Translations under genes and position numbers: made by a program
The notes under the pieces: generated by a model
The model's database searches: none
The model's input: only the letters and a program-made list of their open reading frames with translations
Told to the model about the DNA's origin: nothing
Part shown: positions 1 to 6,584 of the stretch, one piece after another
Numbering within the stretch: position 1 is the stretch's first letter
How the letters are laid out: each line of letters opens with the position of its first letter
Assembly: GCA_016206815.1 (NCBI GenBank)
Contig: JACQQT010000079.1
Span: 1 to 8,505 of the forward strand
Direction of reading: 5' to 3'
Length of the DNA stretch: 8,505 nt
From: Candidatus Omnitrophota bacterium
Lineage (GTDB): Bacteria > Omnitrophota > Omnitrophia > Omnitrophales > Danuiimicrobiaceae

Positions 1-443
1 GCAATCCAACGGACGAATCGTCTGACCGGAAAAAACAGCCGTGCCAGAAAATCCAGCGGAAACGCCGAGAAAAAAGCAAACCACTCGTTGTGCCTCACCG
101 CAAAAACTTTTGGCGTCAATTCACCGACAACCACCAAAACAAACGTAAACAGCGCGACCGCCCAACCGGCACCCCCCGGCCCGAACCGTTCAATGGCAAA
201 CAATGTGACAAGCGCAATCGCCATTGTATTCACCAGCATATTTCCGATTAAAATGGTGATCAGCGTCCTGCGGGGCCGCTCCAATAAACGGGAGATGGTC
301 TTCCAAGCGCCGGGATGCCGATTGCCTAAACGTTTCTTCTCCAATTTTGAAAGCGAAAAAACCGCCGCCTCAGATCCCGAAAAGAAAGCGGACAGAACCA
401 GCAAAACACCCAGAAGTGCCAATTGTGGAATGAAGTAGGGCAT
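1..443 (-). CDS. CNNM / HlyC-CorC family membrane protein, N-terminal part (cut by window edge)
   Basis: The visible 147 residues form the start of a CNNM (DUF21) transmembrane domain, found in HlyC/CorC/YfjD-type proteins that are linked to magnesium and other divalent cation efflux at the cytoplasmic membrane. The frame starts with ATG at 443 and stays open to the window edge. Residues 5-24 are a hydrophobic first helix running into FSGSEAAVFSLSKL (21-34), the family signature. A second helix lies around 61-83 (ITILIGNMLVNTMAIAL) and a third around 92-107, ending in GELTPK (107-112), the second family signature. A fourth hydrophobic stretch begins near 121. The CBS pair and CorC/HlyC C-terminal domain expected in a full protein lie outside the window. 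The start is 3 nt after the nadD stop with no clear Shine-Dalgarno, suggesting translational coupling. The family is secure; the transported ion is not known. Confidence 0.88.
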   Translation of the reverse strand, partial: MPYFIPQLALLGVLLVLSAFFSGSEAAVFSLSKLEKKRLGNRHPGAWKTISRLLERPRRTLITILIGNMLVNTMAIALVTLFAIERFGPGGAGWAVALFTFVLVVVGELTPKVFAVRHNEWFAFFSAFPLDFLARLFFPVRRFVRWI

Positions 444-446
444 AAA

Positions 447-1043
447 TTACGGCCGATACAACCGATGTTCTCGAATATAAGTTAAAACGCGACCGGGAAT
501 CAGAGGCTGGGGAAAAATACCTTGTTGCAACTGGCCCCGAACCTGAGTGGATGAAATAGCCAGCGGAACAAAATCTAAAAATTCGACTTGCGGCGGAAGA
601 TGCTGTGTATCGAAGCCCGGACGTTTTGCGATAACAAAATGAGCAAGTGAAAAGACGGCGTTTATATCTTTCCATTGGTCCAAGCTCTTCCCCCAATCTC
701 CCCCCGTAATGAAAAAAAGCTCGGCTGGTTTTGGAAACCGTTTCCTAAAAAAGCGGAGCGTATCGACCGTGTACGAAATTCCTTCGCGTTTCACTTCGCA
801 ATCGGAAACCTCGATTTGCGGTTTGTCCGCTACCGCAAGCCGGGTCATTTCCAAACGCGCTTCGGCAGAAGCTACGGTAGCACCCTGCTTCTGTTCCAAC
901 GGATGTCGAAACGCTGGCACCAAAATCAAGCAGTCCAAACGAAGCCGGGCAAGCGCCGCTTGCGACAGCGCCAGATGTCCTTCGTGAATCGGATCGAAGG
1001 TGCCGCCCAAAATACCGATACGTTTTGAATATTCCGGATTCAT
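447..1043 (-). CDS. nadD: Nicotinate-nucleotide adenylyltransferase NadD
   Basis: This 198-residue cytoplasmic enzyme transfers AMP from ATP to nicotinate mononucleotide, making deamido-NAD in NAD synthesis. GGTFDPIHEGH (13-23) is the nucleotidyltransferase signature with the (H/T)xxH ATP-binding pattern. KREGISYTVDTLR (85-97), FFITGGD (110-116), Trp124 and ISSTQVR (163-169) match the conserved NadD blocks in order, and the protein ends with the usual YIREHRLY. Length is typical. The PHK-type segment after the first LVP is altered to RHPLEQK, a mild divergence. The ATG directly follows the proA stop codon (TGA then ATG, no gap) and no strong Shine-Dalgarno is visible, so it is probably translated by coupling with proA. 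Paralogues such as CoaD are excluded by the NadD-specific KREGxSYT block. Confidence 0.96.
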   Translation of the reverse strand: MNPEYSKRIGILGGTFDPIHEGHLALSQAALARLRLDCLILVPAFRHPLEQKQGATVASAEARLEMTRLAVADKPQIEVSDCEVKREGISYTVDTLRFFRKRFPKPAELFFITGGDWGKSLDQWKDINAVFSLAHFVIAKRPGFDTQHLPPQVEFLDFVPLAISSTQVRGQLQQGIFPQPLIPGRVLTYIREHRLYRP

Positions 1044-2300
1044 TCAGGTACGAATTTGACCGGTTCCCTGAACGACATATTTGTACGAAACCAACCCTTC
1101 CAAGCCCATCGGGCCGCGGGCATGAACCTTATCCGTCGAAATCCCGATTTCAGCGCCAAAACCGTATTCATTGCCGTCTGAAAACCGCGTTGACGCATTG
1201 ACCATTACCGAAGACGAATCGACTTGCGCCACAAACGCCCGCGCCGTCTTTTGATTTTGAGTGACGATGGAGTCTGTGTGCGCAGAACCGTATTTTTGAA
1301 TATGGGCCGCGGCCTCTTCAAGACTGCGAACGACGCGGATGGAAAGAATTCGATCCAAATATTCCGTTTTCCAATCTTGTTCGGTTGCCTTTTTGACACC
1401 GGGCAGGAATCTCCGTGTCGTCTCATCTCCGCGAATTTCACACCCCGCCTTTTCAAGCATCGCTCCGTAAACAGGAAGAAACCTGTGGGCGATTGAGCGG
1501 TGAACCAATAGCGTCTCCATCGCATTGCAAACACCGGTTCGCTGGCACTTTGCATTAAACGCAATTTGAAGCGCCATCTTCAAATCAGCGTCCCGATCTA
1601 CATACACATGACAAATCCCTTTGTAATGTTTGATCACCGGAATACGGGCATTGCGGGCCACGCGTCTGATGAGAGCTTCTCCGCCGCGCGGAATCACCAG
1701 ATTAATCGTATCTTCCAATTTTAAAAGTTCATCAATAGCCCGGCGGTCCAAAACCGGGATGAGTGAAACAGAAGCCTGCGGAATCCGATGCCGTTTCAAA
1801 ACCCGCTCATAGACATCCACAATGGCACGATTCGAATGAAAGGCCTCCCGCCCACCCCGCAGTAAAACCGCATTTCCGCTTTTTAGACACAAGGAGGCAC
1901 ATTCCGAAGTCACGTTAGGACGCGACTCATAAATAATCAGGATCACGCCCAACGGGACCGTTACCTTTGAAATCTTCAAACCGTTGGGACGGCGCCAAGA
2001 CTTCAGAGAAATTCCGATCGGATCTTTTAATTTTGCGACATCGGAAACGGCTTTGGCCATCTGGTGGACACGCTCTGAATCTAAGGTCAGGCGATCGATC
2101 ATGGCACCGGACAAATCCATTTTCTCGGCCTCGCGTAAATCTCTCTGGTTAGCCCGAATAATCACCCGAGATTGCCGCCGCATGGTCACCGAAACTTCAT
2201 TTAAAATTCGATTCTTCGTCTGCGTGGAAAGATCGGCCAATTCATAAGAAGCTTGTTTGGCCTGTTCTGAAAGTTGGGCTAATCTTTTCTTTAAGCTCAC
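1044..2300 (-). CDS. proA: Gamma-glutamyl phosphate reductase ProA
   Basis: ProA reduces gamma-glutamyl phosphate with NADPH to glutamate semialdehyde, the second step of proline synthesis, in the cytoplasm. The 418-residue length is normal for the family. GVILIIYESRPNVT (118-131) and SGNAVLLRGG (141-150) are conserved in the aldehyde-dehydrogenase-like cofactor domain. The catalytic cysteine is Cys258 in KCQRTGVCNAMETLLVH. The C-terminal block NASTRFSDGNEYGFGAEIG followed by HARGPMGLEGL is diagnostic. The start is GTG, 6 nt after the proB stop; a GGAG overlapping the end of proB sits about 9 nt upstream and supports it. It stands directly after proB, which supplies its unstable substrate, so coupled expression makes sense. 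Confidence 0.97.
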   Translation of the reverse strand: MSLKKRLAQLSEQAKQASYELADLSTQTKNRILNEVSVTMRRQSRVIIRANQRDLREAEKMDLSGAMIDRLTLDSERVHQMAKAVSDVAKLKDPIGISLKSWRRPNGLKISKVTVPLGVILIIYESRPNVTSECASLCLKSGNAVLLRGGREAFHSNRAIVDVYERVLKRHRIPQASVSLIPVLDRRAIDELLKLEDTINLVIPRGGEALIRRVARNARIPVIKHYKGICHVYVDRDADLKMALQIAFNAKCQRTGVCNAMETLLVHRSIAHRFLPVYGAMLEKAGCEIRGDETTRRFLPGVKKATEQDWKTEYLDRILSIRVVRSLEEAAAHIQKYGSAHTDSIVTQNQKTARAFVAQVDSSSVMVNASTRFSDGNEYGFGAEIGISTDKVHARGPMGLEGLVSYKYVVQGTGQIRT

Positions 2301-2306
2301 GTCTCG

Positions 2307-3416
2307 CTACTCCAGAACCACTAAATTATTTCGATGAACCAGCTCATCGCTTCGTTTATATCCCAGAATAGAAGCGATCGCACTCGCCTTTTGTCCCTGA
2401 ATCTTGAGAACCTCTTCCCGGGAATAATTCACCAACCCGCGCGCAAAAACTCCTCCTGCCTCATCCGTCACATCCACGACATCTCCCAGCTTAAAATTCC
2501 CGCTGCACCGCAAGACGCCGCTTGCCAAGAGACTCCGTTTATCGGCCGTCAATGCCCGACGGGCACCTGGGTCAACGGTGATCGTCCCTTTCGATGAGGC
2601 AGAATGGGCCAGCCATTTTTGACGAGCGCTGGATTTTTGAGTGGCGGGATGAAACAGCGATCCCACTTCCTCGCCTTTTAAAATGCGTTCCGCAATATGG
2701 GTATCCTGGCCGTTGGCGAGAACGATCGGAATGCCGGAACGCATGGCGGTCTGAGCGGCTTCCAATTTGGTTTTCATGCCGCCCACCGTCTTCTCACTTT
2801 GTTTCGGATGAATGTGAGAGGCGTATTCTTTCAATTCTGCCGGCGATTGAATCTGATGAATCAGCGTTTTGTCCCTTAAATAAAAACCGTCAATATCGCT
2901 CAGAAAAACAAGGAGACTTGCTTCTACCAAATTGGCGACCTGCGCTGCCAGAACATCATTATCGCCAAACTTGATTTCTTCGGTTGCTACGGTATCGTTC
3001 TCATTCACCACCGGAATAGCCCCCATCTTCAATAATGCCTCGATGGTATTCTTGGCATTGACATAACGTTTTCGGTCCTGGAGGCCGTCTTGCGTGAGTA
3101 AAATCTGCGCGGCGTGATAACCGGCTCTCGAAAAAGCAGACTCATAAGCTTTCATCAACTTCCCCTGGCCGATCGCCGCACAAGCCTGCAGCTCGGGAAG
3201 TGTGGTCGGCCGCCTCGTACGCTTCAACGTATCCATACCAAGTGCAATTGCCCCGGAACTCACCACAACCACCTGAACCCCGTGCTGGACCAGAAAAACG
3301 ACCTGCGAGACGATCTTCTCCAAATTTTCGTGGGCAAAATGACCGCCGGACGTCGTCAGCGTGCTCGTCCCTATCTTCATGACCCACCGCTTCGCTTTAT
3401 TCAGTTGTTGTCTCAT
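2307..3416 (-). CDS. proB: Glutamate 5-kinase ProB with C-terminal PUA domain
   Basis: ProB phosphorylates L-glutamate with ATP to gamma-glutamyl phosphate, the committed and usually proline-inhibited step of proline synthesis. The amino-acid kinase domain covers about residues 8-255: VMKIGTSTL (12-20), SSGAIALG (53-60), NENDTV (138-143), FGDNDVLAAQVA (150-161), SDIDGFY (173-179) and GGMKTKLEAA (212-221) are the conserved ATP- and glutamate-binding blocks. A PUA domain occupies roughly 277-350 and the protein ends with HRNNLVVLE, as in full-length two-domain enzymes. Length, 369 residues, is normal. The ATG lies inside the end of obg with a 20-nt overlap, preceded by an AGGGGTGA Shine-Dalgarno at good spacing. 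This indicates co-transcription and probably coupled translation with obg. Confidence 0.97.
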   Translation of the reverse strand: MRQQLNKAKRWVMKIGTSTLTTSGGHFAHENLEKIVSQVVFLVQHGVQVVVVSSGAIALGMDTLKRTRRPTTLPELQACAAIGQGKLMKAYESAFSRAGYHAAQILLTQDGLQDRKRYVNAKNTIEALLKMGAIPVVNENDTVATEEIKFGDNDVLAAQVANLVEASLLVFLSDIDGFYLRDKTLIHQIQSPAELKEYASHIHPKQSEKTVGGMKTKLEAAQTAMRSGIPIVLANGQDTHIAERILKGEEVGSLFHPATQKSSARQKWLAHSASSKGTITVDPGARRALTADKRSLLASGVLRCSGNFKLGDVVDVTDEAGGVFARGLVNYSREEVLKIQGQKASAIASILGYKRSDELVHRNNLVVLE

Positions 3417-4374
3417 GACTACTCACCCCTAAAAATTCCTGCGCCGCCTTCATGAGAGAATCAACTCCCGTTCCTTCCTTCGCCGAAATCGAGAAAATTT
3501 TGTCATGAGCAGGCAGTTGTTTCCGAACCCGTTCATCCAACGGAACCGCATCTGTCTTGTTAATCACCAAAAACCGCGGGATTTGAGCAAATGCCGAATT
3601 GAAACGTTCAATCGTACCGGACAAGATATCGTAGCCTGCTTTCGCGTCGTTTGCAAATTCCGTTTCAGGCTCCAGAATAAAAAAAATCAACCGTGCCCGC
3701 TCCAAATGCTGCAAAAAATGCGTTCCCAGGCCGCGCCCTTCACTCGAAGCCTGATAAATTGCCGGAAGCTCGCAGATATGAAGCTCGCTAAAATTAGTCC
3801 GATAGGTTCCGAGTTGAGGTGCTTTTGTAGCAAAAGGATATTCCGTTTCAAAAACGCCGGCGCCCGTCAGCCTTTTCAGCAAGGTGGTTTTCCCCGCATT
3901 AGGCAACCCCACCAAAAAAATATCGGCGATAATCTTAAAAGAAAGAACTAACTCTAACTCTTTTTGGGGTTCTCCTAATGTGGTCAGCCGTTTGGCATGA
4001 TTTCCGTATCCGCCCTTCCCGCCCTTCAAAACAACTACTTCATGGCCGGCCTCCACCAAGTCTCGAACCAAAAGCTGATTTTGCTTGTTTCGAACTGTTG
4101 TCCCGCATGGCACCTTGACAATACAATCGGCACCCTTTCGCCCGTACTTATTATTGCGGGTTCCGGTACCGCCGGCTTCCGCTTCGAAAACACGTTTCGA
4201 TTTCAGTGGAAAGAGACTTCCGGTCTGAGGGTCTGAGCGCATAATCACGCTTCCGCCGTCTCCGCCGTCTCCGCCGTCCGGGATTCGTTTATGATCGGCA
4301 CGCTTCCGGTAGCTCTCACACCCGTGTCCTCCCGCGCCGGATCGAACCATAATGGTCACTTCATCGATGAACAT
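3397..4374 (-). CDS. obg: Obg/CgtA family GTPase with degenerate G3 motif
   Basis: Obg proteins are ribosome-associated GTPases acting in large-subunit assembly and stress or ppGpp responses. The N-terminal glycine-rich OBG domain (about 1-150) begins MFIDEVTIMVRSGAGGHGC and holds DGGDGGDGG (33-41). The G domain follows: G1 GLPNAGKT (156-163), G2 region YPFAT (179-183), G4 NKTD (272-275) and G5 SAK (297-299). The G3 segment reads ELPAIYQAS (202-210) where the family has D-x-P-G-L-I-E-G-A, so both the Mg-coordinating Asp and the gamma-phosphate-sensing Gly are replaced. The flanking EGRGLGTHFLQHLERA (212-227) shows the alignment is not shifted. The usual first Thr of YPFTT is Ala. There is no C-terminal OCT extension, which is common. 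Location after rplU-rpmA is the classical Obg position. Only a weak GGGG precedes the ATG. Family assignment is firm; GTPase competence is uncertain. Confidence 0.95.
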   Translation of the reverse strand: MFIDEVTIMVRSGAGGHGCESYRKRADHKRIPDGGDGGDGGSVIMRSDPQTGSLFPLKSKRVFEAEAGGTGTRNNKYGRKGADCIVKVPCGTTVRNKQNQLLVRDLVEAGHEVVVLKGGKGGYGNHAKRLTTLGEPQKELELVLSFKIIADIFLVGLPNAGKTTLLKRLTGAGVFETEYPFATKAPQLGTYRTNFSELHICELPAIYQASSEGRGLGTHFLQHLERARLIFFILEPETEFANDAKAGYDILSGTIERFNSAFAQIPRFLVINKTDAVPLDERVRKQLPAHDKIFSISAKEGTGVDSLMKAAQEFLGVSSHETTTE

Positions 4375-4392
4375 GATTAAACCCCAGTAAAT

Positions 4393-4433
4393 AAAAAAGG
4401 CTGATCCGGGCTTTTGCTCACCCTTCTCAGCCT
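4393..4433 (-). terminator. Intrinsic terminator after rplU-rpmA
   Basis: On the minus strand AGGCTGA (4433-4427) pairs perfectly with TCAGCCT (4404-4398). An inner GGGT/GCCC stem continues the hairpin after a small internal loop. It is followed directly by a run of six T residues (4398-4393). It lies 21 nt past the rpmA stop and ends 18 nt before the obg start. No comparable T run exists on the other strand, so it serves only the rightward-to-leftward transcription. It should end or attenuate the ribosomal protein transcript and lower expression of obg and the genes behind it. Confidence 0.88.
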
Positions 4434-4454
4434 CTTTCAGATTTCAACCTAAAC

Positions 4455-4700
4455 TTAATTGTTCAGAACTAAATAAACGGTCCGATTGGGTTTGAAATGT
4501 ACGGTACCGCTGCGAAGGGCATACAGCGTGTCATCCGCACCGCGAGCAACATAACGACCTGGTTTAAAGGGCGTCCCTCTTTGTCTGATCAAAATAGCCC
4601 CGGCATGAACCTGCTGTCCGCCATAGGTTTTGACACCCAGCATCTGCGGATTAGAATCGCGACCGTTGGTTGTACTCCCTTGACTTTTTGTATGTGCCAT
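4455..4700 (-). CDS. rpmA: 50S ribosomal protein L27
   Basis: L27 is a large-subunit protein whose N-terminus reaches the peptidyl transferase centre. The 81-residue product starts MAHTKSQGSTTNGRDSNPQ and continues with LGVKTYGGQQVHAGAILIRQ and RGTPFKPG, all diagnostic. It starts directly at MAH, so it lacks the cleavable N-terminal extension that Prp protease removes in Firmicutes. The ATG is 4 nt after the rplU stop, and a CGGAG at the end of rplU gives a good ribosome binding site about 8 nt upstream. It is co-transcribed with rplU and followed by a strong terminator. Confidence 0.98.
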   Translation of the reverse strand: MAHTKSQGSTTNGRDSNPQMLGVKTYGGQQVHAGAILIRQRGTPFKPGRYVARGADDTLYALRSGTVHFKPNRTVYLVLNN

Positions 4701-4704
4701 TTAC

Positions 4705-5040
4705 TTACTCCGTATTAATGCGTTTGATGCGTAAACGAACGACGGTTTGCCGATGACCTTTTTTGCGCTTGTAACCCTTGCGCCTTTTAAACTTAAAAGA
4801 AATCACCTTGGGAAGTCTCGTGGTTTTTAAAACCTCACACGTCACGGAGGCTTTCGGCACAAACGGTTGTCCGACTTGTGCCTTTCCATTGGTTTGAACC
4901 AAGAGAACCTGGTTCAGCTTGACTTCTTTTCCGTCCGAGTTCTCGCCGGCAACTGCCGAAACCCGTTCGGTTTCAATGACGTCGTTTTCCGAAACCCGAT
5001 ATTGTTTGGAACCTACGATAACTACTGCATATTTAGCCAT
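4705..5040 (-). CDS. rplU: 50S ribosomal protein L21
   Basis: L21 is a 23S rRNA-binding protein of the large subunit. The 111-residue product starts MAKYAVVIVGSKQYRV and carries a C-terminal basic block FKRRKGYKRKKGHRQTVVRLRIKRI (split here as FKRRKGYKRKKGHRQ plus the following residues), which is typical. An in-frame TTG two codons upstream exists, but the ATG at 5040 is chosen because AAGGTGA sits 7 nt ahead of it and the sequence then starts with the family's MxKYAVI-like N-terminus. It is the first gene behind the promoter at 5064-5092 and overlaps nothing upstream. The predicted leader is only about 17-20 nt, leaving no room for a structured autoregulatory leader such as that known ahead of Bacillus L21. 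Confidence 0.97.
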   Translation of the reverse strand: MAKYAVVIVGSKQYRVSENDVIETERVSAVAGENSDGKEVKLNQVLLVQTNGKAQVGQPFVPKASVTCEVLKTTRLPKVISFKFKRRKGYKRKKGHRQTVVRLRIKRINTE

Positions 5041-5046
5041 TTGCAA

Positions 5047-5053
5047 TCACCTT
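5047..5053 (-). promoter_or_regulatory. Ribosome binding site of rplU
   Basis: AAGGTGA on the minus strand lies 6-7 nt before the ATG at 5040. It fixes that ATG rather than the in-frame TTG at 5046 as the rplU start. Confidence 0.8.
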
Positions 5054-5063
5054 TGAACCGTAA

Positions 5064-5092
5064 ATTCTAAAGGATATCGATAGATATGTCAA
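5064..5092 (-). promoter_or_regulatory. Sigma-70-type promoter of rplU-rpmA
   Basis: A perfect -35 box TTGACA (5092-5087) and a one-mismatch -10 box TAGAAT (5069-5064) are separated by exactly 17 nt. The transcript would start near 5057, about 17 nt before the rplU ATG. The spacer contains the inverted repeat ATATC-TATC-GATAT (5087-5074), which could be chance or a small operator. It is the only strong promoter I can see in the window and fits high expression of ribosomal protein genes. Confidence 0.85.
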
Positions 5093-5118
5093 TTTAATAG
5101 GAACCCTTAACGAAACTT

Positions 5119-5166
5119 TATAAGTGATTGACTGCAAGCAACTTACGCACGATAACCTGACCCCTT
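5119..5166. repeat. Possible REP-like (RAYT-associated) element
   Basis: This stretch lies between the TPR-protease gene and the rplU promoter. It ends in CCTGACCCCTT on the plus strand (AAGGGGTCAGG on the minus). This resembles the GGGGTCAGG-type termini I associate from memory with repeats near Y1/REP-associated transposase genes. Inside it, TAAGT (5121-5125) and ACTTA (5141-5145) form an imperfect hairpin around a 15-nt loop. Only one copy occurs in the window, so its repeated nature cannot be shown here. It does not look like a terminator because no T run follows the hairpin. Confidence 0.3.
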
Positions 5167-5175
5167 GAAGATGAT

Positions 5176-6582
5176 CTACCTCAATTGCCTCTCTAAAGCC
5201 ACTTGCCAGTCGCCCCACAAATCCTCAATGGTACGGCCGAAAGCCTTCTCAAAAGCTTCCCGAAACCGGGTCTCCTTGCCCACCTCAAGCAACAGTTGTT
5301 TCATGCTGTAAAAGCGGCGCTGCTCCACGAGGTAGGCCGTAAATGAAAACGACTGCAAGTAAAACAAAACAACTTTTTCCTGCGACTTTGTGAGAGAAGG
5401 GTCTAAAAACATCAACTCATCGATCCCGATCAGATCCTTTTTTCGAACCGCTTGTGCGAGCAGTCTTAGATGAACCGGCTGGATTTTATTCTCTTCGTAC
5501 TGTGCAAGACCTTCATTTAACCAAACGGGACACTTCAATTGGCTGAGATCCAACACAAAAGCATGTGTTAACTCATGATAGATTAATTTTTTCAAATCAT
5601 TCTCATTCAAATCAGCAGTTTTGCCGCCGTTGTCATAAACCGGAAGGCGAATCTTGCCGTCAAACAATGCCCCCGACCAGTGCGGTGCGGTGCTTGATAA
5701 CTCCCTGTATTCCTCGTAATCGTAAAGTAAGACCGGCACTTTGTACTTCGGGTAATAACCGAAATCCTGCGAAATCGATCGATAAGCTTCCCTTAAGAAT
5801 TCTCGAATCCTGGATCCTTCCAAGCTCCCGCTTCGCCGATAACGAATAATAAAATGCTCGTCTGAATATTGCTGCTGCATTTTATCGATATTCTTTTCCC
5901 GAATCACTTTTTCATACTTTTCCCGAAGTTTCGGATCGGGGTTCAGGGAAAACGCTTTTTTGTAATAGGCTTCCGCTTCATCTAATCGATGGTTCAAGTT
6001 TGCAATTTCACCCAACAACTCATAGGCATAAGGATTGGAAGGATCCAGCTCGATGGATTCTTTGAGCAAACTTTCGGCCACTTCGTATTGATGTTTGTTG
6101 AAATGATCAACCGCCTCGTTGTAATGTTCCCGTCCGGCATTCAGCGAGACGATATCGACGGCCGTTGCCAGCGGTGAATTCAGCATAAATGCTTTGGCGC
6201 TTGCCAATTCCCGTTTGATTCTTGAGGGTGCATTATTTTCCCGGCCTAAAGAACGGGGCTCGGACAATTGATCGACTCCCTGAATCATTGCTTCCATTTT
6301 TTTAATATAAGTTTGCGCCTGAATGAAACGGTTTTCTGAAATCAGTTTTTGACTATAATCGTCATAAGCATGCAGCAAGACATTGAGAACCTTTTCATTT
6401 TGGGGATCCCGTCTCAAAACGGTTTCCAAAATTGCGATTCCGCCTTCGTAATTGCCCTGCTGAATAAACGTATTCCCTTTTTCAATGAGAGGACTGATCT
6501 GATCCTGATCGGCCGGAAAAGACAAGGAGGGCCATGTCAAGAAGACCAAGCAGCAACTGAACGAAAATAGAAAAATTTTCAC
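5176..6582 (-). CDS. Exported TPR protein with peptidase-MA-like gluzincin domain
   Basis: The roughly 468-residue product is predicted to be exported. It starts with Met-Lys and then a hydrophobic segment (IFLFSFSCCLVFLTW), with likely signal cleavage near residue 22-25. There is no clear lipobox. TPR-like helical repeats follow: about 30-60 (GNYEGGIAILETVLRRDP), 143-176 (HQYEVAESLLKESIELDP) and 178-211 (RLDEAEAYYKKAFSLNP). The C-terminal half (from about 238) resembles the peptidase MA family. It has a zinc-site HELTH at 336-340, with the third ligand probably Glu357 in WLNEGLAQYEE, the gluzincin arrangement. So the catalytic set looks intact. The substrate is unknown. The GTG at 6582 lies 2 nt after the M48 stop. 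An alternative TTG at 6588 adds two residues and overlaps that stop; neither has a clear Shine-Dalgarno. It closes the operon, with no terminator visible behind it. Confidence 0.85.
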   Translation of the reverse strand: MKIFLFSFSCCLVFLTWPSLSFPADQDQISPLIEKGNTFIQQGNYEGGIAILETVLRRDPQNEKVLNVLLHAYDDYSQKLISENRFIQAQTYIKKMEAMIQGVDQLSEPRSLGRENNAPSRIKRELASAKAFMLNSPLATAVDIVSLNAGREHYNEAVDHFNKHQYEVAESLLKESIELDPSNPYAYELLGEIANLNHRLDEAEAYYKKAFSLNPDPKLREKYEKVIREKNIDKMQQQYSDEHFIIRYRRSGSLEGSRIREFLREAYRSISQDFGYYPKYKVPVLLYDYEEYRELSSTAPHWSGALFDGKIRLPVYDNGGKTADLNENDLKKLIYHELTHAFVLDLSQLKCPVWLNEGLAQYEENKIQPVHLRLLAQAVRKKDLIGIDELMFLDPSLTKSQEKVVLFYLQSFSFTAYLVEQRRFYSMKQLLLEVGKETRFREAFEKAFGRTIEDLWGDWQVALERQLR

Positions 6583-6584
6583 CG

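Noticed and set aside
88..438. Plus-strand open frame opposite the CNNM gene
   Set aside because: The minus strand encodes clear CNNM signatures here, and the plus translation is rich in Thr, Ser and Arg with no family features.
3505..3951. A 148-codon open frame on the plus strand opposite obg
   Set aside because: It lies wholly within the well-supported obg gene on the other strand. Its translation resembles no family and no ribosome binding site was evident, so it is an antisense shadow.
4250..4281. Tandem short repeat of the CCGCCGTCT type, a possible minisatellite
   Set aside because: It encodes the DGGDGGDGG stretch that is conserved in the Obg N-terminal domain, so protein constraint explains it.
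2307..4374. obg-proB overlap of 20 nt and the ribosomal protein-Obg-proline-NAD gene order as a new system
   Set aside because: The order rplU-rpmA-obg-proB-proA-nadD recurs in several bacterial groups as far as I recall, and overlaps of this size are common in operons.
5093..5175. Terminator behind the TPR-gluzincin gene
   Set aside because: Only short imperfect stems such as ACTT-ATA-AAGT are present, and no T run follows a stable hairpin.
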